Assembly (NCBI GenBank): GCA_021030905.1
Contig: JAGFMI010000002.1
Location: 310,001-374,000, forward strand
Length of the DNA: 64,000 nt
Source: Pyrenula massariospora
Lineage: Eukaryota; Ascomycota; Eurotiomycetes; Pyrenulales; Pyrenulaceae
Direction: 5' to 3'
Translations under genes and position numbers: made by a program
Shown: positions 46,637-58,000 of the stretch, piece after piece
Layout: each line of letters opens with the position of its first letter
Position numbering within the stretch: the stretch's first letter is position 1
The notes under the pieces: generated by a model
The model's input: only the letters and a program-made list of their open reading frames with translations
The model's database searches: none
What the model was told of the DNA's origin: nothing

Positions 46637-47605
46637 GATTGTAGAATTGCAAGTATTGAAGCAAGAAGTCAAAATCCCTACTGCACCATTTGCGACGTCT
46701 CCTGTCGTCTTTTAGCATTTCGCAGACATTCCGTGGGCTTTGCATCCAGTCATTCAAAGCTGACTGGATGAGCAATAGGACATTTATTCGGTGCACTTTA
46801 TGCCGAGGCCAGAATCACACAGTGGGAAATTTCCCAATAGTGGATGGAAACTTATGTAAGGAAGAAACACAGATCGAAAACGACTGAAAACAAGGATTAG
46901 TCCGACAAATTGCTGAACCGGCATGGATCTCGTTTCTCCAAGTCTGGCTCCACGGCAGAGAGAATAGAGACTCCAGAAATTCCGAAAGACAAGAGATCGC
47001 CGTCCATACCGGGATTCCAGCTAGGCCCTTGAAAGTGATTTCAGTAGGCCTTAAGCGTTGCCGGATTTGTGCTCGGAACGTGCATGTGCCTTTCCCAAAC
47101 GAGAATGCATACAAGCGGGTGCAATCATAGAGTGGGGAACCGAAAATTATCTACACTGGTCACGACTCAAGTTGAAAGACCACCAATAACTAGCACATCG
47201 AAAAGTTGTGGAAATAGCTAATGACAGCATGTCACAGCGACGTGTTTTCATGAACTTCTTTATTCATCCTGGGCTCAAACAGCCTAGGTCGTTGCTTCGA
47301 AAGTTTTTGAACCACAGCAGCTGGACTATCAGTATCGCCCAGAGGATTCTCAATATTTGAACCTTGCTACTAACTTCCCAGCGAATAGGATGTCATAGAG
47401 AGGTAAGGTCGAGACGAGCTTGGAGAGTAAGCTCTGGCTGGCATTCAAGAGATATATTTGCAGCTGTATGCAACTTCTCCACGTATAAACAGCCTCCTTC
47501 TGGACTCTCCCATAGCTTTGATGCATATGAGGCTCAATGTACCCCGGCCAATAGCGCCAAAATGCGCAAGTGGTGAATAGAAGGGTGAGAATCTTTTGGA
47601 AGATT
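46637..47605. other. Intergenic
   Basis: 970 bp: GH79 promoter on the right side of that gene and the 3' flank of the p24 gene. A 99-codon minus-strand frame at 46815-47114 has no domain content. No other feature seen. Confidence 0.5.
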
Positions 47606-48594
47606 TTATACATAACCTGATCAATCTGTTAGCCAGCAAAGTGAAGGGACTTTTAAGTCCAAGATTAATGATGAAGTGAGCGAATAGAGAGTGCAGACTT
47701 GCCTTTTCTTGCTCCCTGAAAGAAAAACCTTACGATAAATACTTGCAAGCCCGCCATACCAACCATCATCCCGACCTCAATCAGGGAGAAATTGAAGATC
47801 CGCCTCTCGGTGCTTTGGACGGTCGAGAAGTTGCGATTCTCGCGCGTGCGGAAATATTTTTGCATCCTGTTAATGGTACTGACCTGCCCTGACAGCTTGA
47901 AGATACTATCCTCGAGTGCGGAGGTCTGTTCAGGAGTTGTGCCTTGTTTTTGCGGCAGAGACGTCTTTGCTTCGTTTTCGACCTGTAGGATAGGCTGTCA
48001 GAGAATGATGCTGTGGCAGGATCGATTTTAGACACATGGAAAAATAATCGCGAATTAATGGCTTTGAAAGAGTAGGAATTGAGAAGAGGGACCCTAAGAG
48101 GAATAACGGACCGCTATCTCAAAGTCCACCATCTTCTCCGCAAAGGTAGACATTTCGTTGTTGAAGCAGAAGCGGTATTCTCCCACTTCATTTGCCGTGA
48201 AGACATAGTCTGCCTGCCTCTCCTTCTCCCCATCAAATATAATTCTGTCGTTTGGTCCTACCACGCTGTAATCGACATCAAAGGAGCCGCCTGATTGGAC
48301 CTATGCTCGATAACGGTCAGCATTTAAGGCAATTGCACCCTGTCTTGCGAGCTAGTCACCGCGTAGACAATTCACAAAATCATGTATGCTCATAAGACAA
48401 AGACCTTGTTGCGTGTGAAGCGCAAGATTCGTCGAACTCACCGCGAAATAGAACGCAACTTTTGAAGGCTGGTTGTCCACGTAGGCGAAGAAACAGGCCT
48501 TTTCATTAGCGGGTAATTTGTAAGTCAACGCTGTTCCCGAAGCACAGGAAATGAAAGCTATCAGCAGGCTTAAAGCTAGCTGTAGCATCTGCAT
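47606..48594 (-). CDS. p24/emp24/gp25L family ER-Golgi cargo receptor (Erp-type)
   Basis: Type I membrane protein of COPII/COPI vesicles that sorts cargo such as GPI-anchored proteins. Exons 48594-48442, 48300-48112, 47982-47703 and 47616-47606 (the last codes only the terminal residues and stop); 210 aa. Seen: signal peptide (MLQLALSLLIAFISCASG), the GOLD domain (LTYKLPANEKACFFAYVDNQ, splice-restored FYFAVQSGGSFDVDYSVVGP, YRFCFNNEMSTFAEKMVDFE), coiled segment TSALEDSIFKLSGQVSTINR, the family-typical YFRTRENRNFSTVQSTERRI, a C-terminal membrane helix, and the cytosolic tail RFFFQGARKGYV. The last intron (47617-47702) is GC-AG (AAAG|GCAAGT..GATCAG). Without it the tail would lose GYV. Confidence 0.93.
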
Positions 48595-49133
48595 GGCTGC
48601 TGGGCTGTCTTTGCAAAATTACAAGGAGCGCCAATTTTCTGGCAAGGCCTCGCTGGCAAGACAAACAGGGAGCTGTCCGCTAGCGTGCCGCGGGCTTGGC
48701 AAAGAAGCTCGGGCACGTGACTCTGGCTGCCACAGCAGCCATACCAACACTAGCTAGGCTTGGGCTTTATCACGTAAATTGAAGAGACTCTTTAGGTGCA
48801 GAAAAAATGGTGTGTATTTGCTTCACACGCCAGTGATATATAGACATGTACCGATAGCGACACTCCTTCCGCAAAGGAAAAGCGCCTCTCCTCAAACGCC
48901 ACGAAGCATGCCCATGCTACCTTGTGATCCATGCACTCCTTGCGCTTGATCGAAGACCTGGTAGATTTTTCAACCACCTCCATCACACTGCCAAGAAACA
49001 TATGCTGTGAGCAAGCCTCCACGGACGCCATAAGATGTGTCTAAACTGCTCGATCTGCGAGTCCAAAACCGGCGAAAGAGCTCGGCAAAATTCAGGGAAA
49101 GAGGATTGAGTTAAGGCAGGTGGAGAACGAGCA
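48595..49133. other. Intergenic
   Basis: 540 bp with the p24 promoter and the 3' flank of the deubiquitinase gene. A 79-codon minus-strand frame (48792-49031, with CMDHKVAWACFVAFEER) looks mildly protein-like but matches nothing I know. Confidence 0.45.
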
Positions 49134-52100
49134 TCAGCGAATGAAGATCGAGTCTCCACGATTCCAGAAGTTTCGCGATTTATTAGCATGGTCCAGACCC
49201 AGTTGGTCCTCTGTGCTGCCAAGAAGATCCATCAGAACATCATCTACCAACATTGTCAGCATGTCTTAGCTTGGAAGATGTGCGAAACTTACGATCCTCA
49301 AGATATCTTGGCTTCGCATAGTGGTTTCCGGTCACAATAGCAAACTTGAGCTTTTCAAGGAGTTTCCCTCGAACGCCAGTTCTCTTGCTCAGTCTTTCTC
49401 TAGTATCCTTGAATTGTTCATCAGGCCTGATCAGGAATTTGAAAGGTACGCCATGTGTTTTGTTTGGCTCCTTATCGAAGTGATAGCAATAGATATCTTG
49501 CTCGTCCGGAGTAGCGTTAAGCTCCTCGTCCGGAATTTTCTCTGCAAAAATCGTAACATATTCCGTAATGCCTGTCACACTAAGGTCCCCCTGCAGCTCG
49601 CGGTAGATCTTGCCATTGTGAACCTCATAGAATCTAATATTTTGCATTATATCATCTTTGAGGCTGAATTTTTTCCGGAGACCTGGGAGGATGTCTGCGA
49701 TGACGCCGTTTCTAGGAACGAGAATCTCTGCAAGCTCCTCCTTGGAGATGCCGTCGCTAAGCCAATGGATCTTCAAAATCTTCTTCGTCTCATACTCACT
49801 AAGACTCATGTCTAACACTTCGTAGTACAGAGAATCTGAGTGGTGAGCGTTATGGCCGTAACTCGAGTATTGTGTCATTAGCATCTGGGATAGATTTTGA
49901 TTGACGTTGCGCTTCACAATTTGCTTGGGTTTCCCTGTAGTCACGTGTACAGTCCAGAACCGCAAGTGAGTTGGATCTATCTGAAGATAGCGCCCCACTT
50001 CTGCACATAGTTGTTCATATGTCATCTTCTTACTTAACATGAGGCTGAAATTTTCCTCTTCGACATCTTTAGCGAATCTCGGATAGAATCGGATCGTTGT
50101 GCGGTTGAGAAGATAATCATAATATTGCTTGGCATCAGTATAGGCAATCATTGTGGAGTCCAGGTTAAGCTCCACCTTTTGGAAACATATGATGTCCCCA
50201 TCCTGAATTTCTGATTGCTGGAAAGTTTGCTTTGCCTTCATTTGTTCGATCATCGAGTCCTTTATTTCTTCATAGAGCTGTAGATTCACCCCTGGCTCCC
50301 ACTGCATGAGCTCGAGTATTTGAGGGGCTAGGTCGTTGACCTTGGACTGTTTCTTGACGTAAACATGCCCAATTCCCGAGAGAGTTTGGGCTTGGACGTC
50401 GAAGTGCTTTAAGAAAACTAGAATTGGTGTGCTATTAGGTGCAGCTTCTTGCCAGGATGGTTTCCCGTCGTCCGATAAGTCGCACGTCTCGAGCCATAAT
50501 CTGAGTGGCGCGTTTTTGGTACCAAATCTATTCATAGACTCTTCGAGCGTCATATCTAGATCTTTTAGAGGCTGATCGGGCCGAGTTGTTTTATTTTGTC
50601 GGTTCACCATCATCCAAAATCGAATTTGCTCTGGACGTAAGGAGATTTCGTCGGCTATTTCCGAGGTAAAGTCGCGTAGCGTCATCACCCGCTTTCTCCG
50701 ATATGTCTTCGGCGAGCCAACATCATCTGCCGTAATATCCTTCATACCAAGATCAAAGCTATGATGGTGCTTAAAGGTTTCGTCTGATATTAGCTGAACG
50801 TTGAGGTACAGATGTGCCTCTTCTCGTTCTTTTCTGCGACGTTCCATTTCTAATCTTTCCTCATTGAGTTTTTGCTCCAGGTGAGCCGGGACGTCCGTTT
50901 CGTGGACTGGAAGTAGGACCTGATCTAGCCTCGACTTTCGGATGTAGACCAGCATGTACGCATTCATAGATCTTTTCGTGGAATAGCCTCTGATGAAGGG
51001 TTGGCGCTGACCAAGACCACCATTGGCAAGATTCGCATATTCGCCTCCAAAATTCTCCTCTAGCACTTCTCTCATCGTAGCTTTGGTGACCCGATCGTCA
51101 TCAAACTTGTAAAACCATCCCTCCTTTTCTGGCTTTAGAAACGCATAGTAGTGTCCAGCCCCGATGTCACCGCTGTGAACCAACACACCATGCAGTTGAT
51201 ACATCCAGGGCTCAGAGCGATCAGCATCGGCTGATAGGTAAGGCGAAGCATCAAATTCGTTTGGAAACTCGTGACGATCATTGACTTTCATCATCGCATC
51301 TCGGTTGATGTCATACTCGAACCGTTTCAATTGGAGATGTAGAACCGGCGGAAAGCTTTCGAATATGACACCCTTTCTCGCATCCTGCAGTTTATACGGC
51401 TCACCCGCATCGTATTTGTTTTCTCCTTCCAATGTCTCAACCTGAATGTAGTCCAAGAAGCTTTCATGAAGATTCTTGTTTCCCCGAACATTGAGCTGGA
51501 TATCCCAGAAATCTTCTATCCTAGATGATTCAAAATCGACGTTTATACATGAAATGTAGGTCTTAGACTTCCCAACAAAGAGGTTTGGAAGGGCGTTCTC
51601 TGCAGCAGTCCCTTTCATTCGGCTTTCTAAGCGTTCCATTAATATCCGTGAGAGCTCCTGCACATCTTGTTGCTCAAATATCTGTCTTGTGTCCCAGCCA
51701 AATGAGCCTGTCAATTCGCTTGTGGATACGGCAGTCTTGCTTGTTTGCAAAATATAGAAGAGTCTTTGTAGAGTCCAAGCACTATTTGTCTTTACTTGCT
51801 CTGATTCAGTAGGAATCTGATAAGTCGCCTTTCGGAATGCGTTGGTGAAATATAGGGATTGCAGCAGGGAGTTGAGATAACAGGTGGCGCCTTGATTCTT
51901 CAACCCCACCATGTTTGTTTCCTTCTTGGAATCGTATCCCTCAAAATTATGCCATAGAACGCCAGTAGGGTCTTTCAATACCTTCACGTAAGCCGTCAGG
52001 TTCGCCGCATCATTTTCTATCAGCGGACGATCATGGTCAACAGTCGGCTGAAGTGCCTTGCGGAGTTCTATAAATCTGGTAAACCCCCAGTCACTTTCCT

Positions 52101-52749
52101 TTGCGTTAAATCGATGAGTTGCATGGTGTTCGGAGAAGTGGGAAGGATCATTTCGGTTCCATAGCACCAACGCAAACTGCACACAGGCATACCATCCGTC
52201 GGGAGGAGTTCCTTCAAAGCCCTGCTCTAGGTATATGGATATGTTGTCCACTTGGTTTCCCCTTGGGAACAGTAAGATGCGCCAGGGATGGCCGCCCACT
52301 TCAAATATTGGGCCATGCTCTTTGGGAGTAGGAAGGCTCCTCCAATGTTCGATATCCCAGGTTTTATATCCTTCTGCCTCTGTCTCTTGATCAGGAATGT
52401 CCTGGAGGACTAGTTGTTGCATTCGCTCATCTGAAAGGCAGAAGTCAGCACGTATAAATTCAATGACGGCCACCTCGTTTCGTAGGTGTTCTATGGTTTG
52501 CGCTGCTCATGACGAGGGCAACAGTAGCAGAGGCCAGCTCGCCGTTGGGAGATGGTTGAACCTACAATCGTCTGCGAGGAGGACAGGCTCTTCCGCCTCC
52601 GGCTCTTCCGTTGCGTCATCTTCGGGAGTGATGTTGACCACCTCTTGTCTGTCGTTGTTGTACTGTTCGTATTCATCGACCAGCATGTCCGAGTTTGTGA
52701 GCTTCACATTGGCCAGGTGGCCCTCTAAGTCAGCGCCTGTGTCATTCAT
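49134..52749 (-). CDS. Ubiquitin carboxyl-terminal hydrolase, MATH-USP type (Ubp15/USP7)
   Basis: Cysteine deubiquitinase of the USP7/Ubp15/ubp21 group. Exons 52749-52566, 52502-49293 and 49243-49134; introns of 63 and 49 nt; 1167 aa. Seen: an acidic N-terminus (DYEYEQYNN-like), a MATH domain (about residues 95-240; VGGHPWRILLFPRGN, VQFALVLWN), and the catalytic USP domain with Cys box GLKNQGATCYLNSLLQ (Cys about 269), QQDVQELSRILMERLE, LHLQLKRFEYD and His box VHSGDIGAGHYYAFLKP. Ubiquitin-like USP7-C modules follow (residues ~600-1130), with the family C-terminus DHANKSRNFWNRGDSIFIR restored by the last exon. It is head-to-head with the mitochondrial kinase gene. Confidence 0.95.
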
Positions 52750-53394
52750 GGTGGTCGAGGTGAAACAGAGTGGGTGGGAAAGTCGCTGCAGCTTACAGAG
52801 TCCATGAGGGACAAGGAGCAGGCAGTGCGGCGAGCTGAGCTTGCGACCCGTCGGGGTCCCTCTCTGCTTCCTCGGGGAAGGGAAACGGTGGATGTACGTC
52901 TATTTGTGCGTCTGAAGAAGATGATGCGTATTTTCACGGAGACCCAAAATCCTGGGAAGCCTCTACGACGCGCATTCTAGTTTAGAGTCCTTTTAGTGGC
53001 ACTGCGGACATATGACGATAAGCCAACCACAGCGCTCCTCCCCAGAGGTTCCTTCGGCAGCGTTGCTGTTGCAGCCCGCGGGCGCCTTGCAGAATTGGGT
53101 TCAAGGCTCAAACCGGCTGTCGAGCTCTTGATTCCCCCAAGATGACGCAGCGATGCCGCTCGAGAATTAGAGGATCTCTGCAGACGCCAGAAAGCAGTCG
53201 AGATCCAAATCACCCACCGAGTCGGTGAATGTGGGGCTCGTCTGCGGCCGCATCCTCGGCGCAAGAAGACACTCACCAGTCGAGTCATACCGAACACCGA
53301 TCCTTTACCTAGGGAACCTTCGAGGTTGGGATGAAGACACCGTCTGCATTCCGGATCACAGCCCTCATACGGGCATGCGCAGAGTCATAGACTC
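52750..53394. other. Divergent promoter region
   Basis: 645 bp between the head-to-head deubiquitinase (-) and PDK-type kinase (+) genes. Short frames on both strands have no support. Confidence 0.5.
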
Positions 53395-54800
53395 ATGCTG
53401 CCCGGCAAGGAACGATGTCGCTGGCGGCGCATCGTAAAGCTCGCCGGGCAGAGATATTCCTCCGCCATACCAACCAACCCTCCACCATGGCGCCCAATTT
53501 CCGTTCTCGATGAGTACGCTCTCGATTTTCCGGGCTCGCAACTCTAGCATACTAACCGAATTCTTAGATGGGTTAATCGCCCGATCCGTCCTATCAGTCT
53601 GAGGCAATTGTTCTTCTTTGGGAGGACACTAACTGAGGCTCGTTTGATCAGCTCTGCAAATTATGTGCGCACGGAGCTGCCCACGCGGTGAGTTCAATAG
53701 CACCAATCCGTTCGATCTGCTGATTGCATGTCAGGCTTGCTCATCGGCTCCGTGAAATGCAAAAATTGCCGTACGTTGTCGTGACCAATCCTCATCTTTC
53801 TCTGGTCTATGAGCTCTACTACAAAGCATTCGAGAGTTTTCGTCGGGTCTCGGAGATCAAAACTCTCGATGACAATGATGAATACTGCAAAGTTATCAGT
53901 GCCAACCTCAAAGAGCACCTCGCGATCATCCCGCAGCTCACCATGGGTGTGGTGGAATGCCAGGGGCTAGTCAAACCTGAGGTCATGGACAATTTCATCA
54001 ACACCATGCTACGAGCTCGCATTTCTCGCCGCGTCATAGCTGAGCAGCATCTTGCTTTAACAGAAACTTTCAACTCTCCATGGCATTTTCCGCAAGCACG
54101 GTCTGAAGCGGACTTCGTGGGTGAGGTCTTCCTCAAATGCAACGCTAAAGACACTGTCCAGAGCTGTGGAAAAATGGCTCAGGATCTGGTACGAGACGCG
54201 TCAGATGGCAATTGCCCGATTCCAGAGATTAATGTGAGAGGCCATCTCAGTGCCACCTTTCCCTATATTCTCAGTCATCTAGAGTACATTATTGGGGAGC
54301 TTTTGCGAAATTCCCTCCAAGCACTGATTGAGCGTTACCAAGATACTTCTACCTCACCTCCACCAATTGAGGTCCTCATATGCGAGGCTCCTCAGCACGT
54401 CATAATACGCATCTCTGACCAGGGTGGCGGTGTTCCTCGAGACATATTGCCATTTCTGTGGTCTTTCGGTAAGGGACCACGCAGCGAGTCTCGCCTTCAA
54501 AACCTTAAACAAGTTCCGATGATGGCTGCTACTATGCAAGAGCTGCAGGCCTCCTCAACCCTGCGGTCCGGAAAGACAGATCTTCTGCCGGACAGTTCGC
54601 TGGGCTCACTCACATCTCGGCCACCACAGCTCCGGTTGGGAATGGGTCTGCCAATGAGCAAAGTCTTCGCGGAATACTGGGCTGGTAATCTTGAGCTCCA
54701 CAGTCTCGAGGGATATGGGGTAGACGCATTTCTCCAGATTTCGAAGCTTGGCAATCAGAACGAACAAGTCGCCACGCGGGCTAGCATTGATGCTGTGTAA
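53395..54800 (+). CDS. Mitochondrial pyruvate/branched-chain ketoacid dehydrogenase kinase
   Basis: GHKL-fold protein kinase of the PDK/BCKDK family that phosphorylates and inactivates a mitochondrial 2-oxoacid dehydrogenase E1. Exons 53395-53513, 53568-53687 and 53735-54800; introns of 54 nt (ACTAACC branch) and 47 nt; 434 aa. The ATG at 53395 gives an Arg-rich presequence (MLPGKERCRWRRIVKLAGQR, then YSSA). The spliced LDEWVNRPIRPISLRQL, FFFGRTLTEARLISSANY and LPTRLAHRLREMQKLPYVVV match the family N-terminal bundle. ATP-site boxes: N-box ELLRNSLQAL, G1 SDQGGGVPRD, G2 LGMGLPMSKVF. A later ATG in the Kozak-like ACCATGG at 53487 is out of frame and was rejected. PDK versus BCKDK cannot be settled by eye. 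Confidence 0.92.
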
Positions 54801-55040
54801 GAGCTCATCATTTACGCTATTATATAGAGGTCTTCCAAAAAATGAATACTCGAAATTGTTGCACCGTGTGTCGCCTAGCTTTCAGACATGTCTAGCGGCC
54901 GTTGCAATTTCCCGACAAGCTGTTCCCGGTCGACTAATCGCTCTTGCTTCTTTTTAGTTGCCACGGCTTTCATTCGCCCCTCCTAGCCACTGACAACTAC
55001 CTATATTTCTCACTCAACTACACTCTAACATGTATCTCTT

Positions 55041-58000
55041 TTGGCGTCCCTTCATCGCGCCCTTCTCATCATCCTGTTCCAATGCATAGATTCCTATTGC
55101 AATTTATGCCATATGCCCAAAGGCCACGCCGGAAGTTCAATACCCGTGGAATACCGACGATTTCCTCGATCCCAACACACTTGGATGTGGACGTCTTCCA
55201 CCAGGGACGAGCCTAAACCAATTATGAGACCTCTACTTCCTCCTTCACGGTTTGATGTTGAAAAGCCTTCCGAATTCCTTCCAATGTCGACTCAGACAAC
55301 GGCTAAAGCGCCTCAACCACGGCAAACACAGGCGCGGCTCTACCAAACTCATCGAGTCAGCTCTCGAGAGCCTATGGACAATTCATACTCACAATGGTCA
55401 CTACCAGGTCGCTATCGTGATCTGGCCTTGGATGATCGAATGTTAAACGTTGGTAGAAGACATGTACAGCGCTACAATAATGCGACCTTACCGTGGCAAG
55501 AAACATTTAGAATTCATGGACACAGCTTTCCAAACCTCAGTTCACCTTCTGACCTCTACATCCCCCGCATTCGGCGATTGCAAGATCACCATGCGTGTAA
55601 CTTCCCTAATCACTACGCAACATGCATTCCAACGGAAATGCTGGACGTTTGCACAACATGGAAAGGTCTCTCGCCCAGCAGCGCGTTTGAGTTATTTGTC
55701 TGGGAACAGACTTTCCGATCTCATTTTGAAAGAATGCTCCGCCCTGAACTAGAATACCTACAGAGTTCCTTCAGGGCTCAGGGACTTGGCTCAAATGAGA
55801 GACGGGTTACCGTCCAGGTCGATTTGACTATACTCGTCAGGAATATGGTGAAACAGTTTCAAAAGAAGAATCCTGACCTGCGATGGTTCGCGGCCTCAAG
55901 CAATATTTATTTACTGGTCGAACAATTTATCAGGACACATGACTGCTTCCTCGACTCGCAGCCTAGATCTATCGATGAGACCACGACCCATGATCCATCT
56001 GTGTTCCTGACCTTACCGTCTCCCCAACAGCCAGACTTTCAGACTTGGGTCGAGACACCAGTAGAGCTTTGGTGGCAGCCTTCACGACTTACATTTGAAA
56101 ACTTAGATGCACATCTACTACCCGGCGACTTTGTCACTTTTTCACCCAGAATTGACTTTCCAATGAGCAATCCTCAATACTCGAGTATTCGGTACTTCTC
56201 GTCTTCCGACTGGATGCATTATGACTCTAGCTGCAATCGTTTCAATGGAATCGTGCCAACGAATGACTTTTCGCAGCCCATCGTTTCCATCATAACAGCT
56301 ATTGTCACTCAGCCATTTGGCAATGGAGTTCTCTTTGAGCGTAGCATTCGAGCTCGAGTAACTTTTTTTGTCGGTAGCGTCTTACCTGATGCTCCAATGA
56401 ACCAAGATTATCGTGCTTTCTTTGCAGAAGTATCGACGCCGAGGCCGCCTCATGCCACCATTGAGCGACAGCATCGAACCGCCTTCAAGAGAATGCCAGC
56501 CCTCAAGCGTAGCAGCGTCGAGTCCGTCGACTTTGGAGGCTCCATTAAGGAGGCGGTTGACCATCCCAAGGGTGGACTGCCGGGTACCTCGTCGCCCTGG
56601 GCTAGGGCTCGTCGACCAAGAAATAGCCGTAATCGTTCCAGCGGGTGGCGCAAGTATCCAAGGTACTCTACAGATATCTCGCAGGCTGCTTCTTTCCAAG
56701 ACATCAAGCTCAGCCCTTCAAAAGCGAGTGGAATCGCGCCCAAGGTGTCAGATGCTTTCGACTCTGCCGATCTCTCGCTGTCCCCTTACCAGGTTGGTGA
56801 CTACCACAAGCTTCATGCTCTCTCAGCAGACCACGATGAGGCTCATTCAACAGCCCATCCAATACTAGCCTCTAGTGCAGAAACCGGCAAAGTTGCTGAA
56901 AAAAAGCTTGCTCCCTCTGAACTCACCGATTCCGATAAAGACTTTCTAGCGGGACGAATCGCTGGGCATTCTACCGAGGCGCTGAAAAAGGAGAGAGCCG
57001 CCACCATGAAGTCTTATCTGACAAGGAAGAACGTCAGAAGAAGCCGGCGCAGGCGCGGAGTCCGCATCCCCACCCGAAGAAGCTCCACTTCATACCAGTC
57101 GCCTTTATCTATGCCAAGTCTGGGAAATGGTAGTGAGGGGGAAGACGCTTTAATTCCATCACGTTCTCCTACAAAATATCGAATGTCTCGTAGTCACTCC
57201 TCTCAGTCCGAAGGCGACACCGACAAACACACCTATAAGGCTAAAAGTGAGCGTTTCCGTTCTCGCAATTCAATCATCCCGATTCCTCCTCAGATACAAG
57301 CGGATCCGTCACACAATCGCTTCGCCTCATTGCCGTTCTCTGACGAGCCAGCGAACATTGAAACTGATAGCAACGATTTAGACGATGAACAGACCCTATT
57401 CGAAAAGAACGGCCATGAAGCATGGACTACATGGTCTCTGAGAAGCTGCCCGCGGGCAACCAATAGGACTTCGGCACAGCTCTTAGACTCACGGAAGCAA
57501 CAAGCAACAGCGCGAGAACTCGAGCATGAGGTCCATTGCAAGAGCCAAGTGGATGGGAACCGCACAAGATCTATCCCTCCTTTCGACGCCGGTAGCAATC
57601 GCCTTCACGGAGAATATCTTAAGACTCAAGATTTGCCAGGCTGGGAGGAGACGCTGCCGATTCGAGCTCGTGGAAGTAATCTTGGGTTGACTGAACAACG
57701 ACATCTTGAGAATAACAAGATATCGAAAGGCAAAGCAAAAGTTGACCAGGTTTCAATGGACTGGAAAAAGACAGCAGAGATCTCCGGATTTCCAGGGAAT
57801 CAAGGTCAATCTGCAGCCAATGAGCTGCGAGGTAAGGATCGAGACACAGTCCAAAGTGAGAAAGAGATCATAGGTAATGCTTCCCTAGATTTGGAAGCAC
57901 GGCAGAGAATTCTACCACCTCCAACGAAGTCGAGGACTTGTGAGAGACTAGGCGCACTGGCGCAAGACCGGGATGATGAGGAACAAGTAACGCCGAATGA

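Noticed and set aside
48983-49222. 79-codon frame overlapping the 3' end of the deubiquitinase gene
   Set aside because: It shadows the last exon, whose correct frame gives the conserved USP7-type C-terminus.
53487-53516. ATG in a strong ACCATGG context near the kinase gene
   Set aside because: It is out of frame with the kinase family N-terminus and meets a stop after eight codons. The in-frame ATG at 53395 gives a good mitochondrial presequence.
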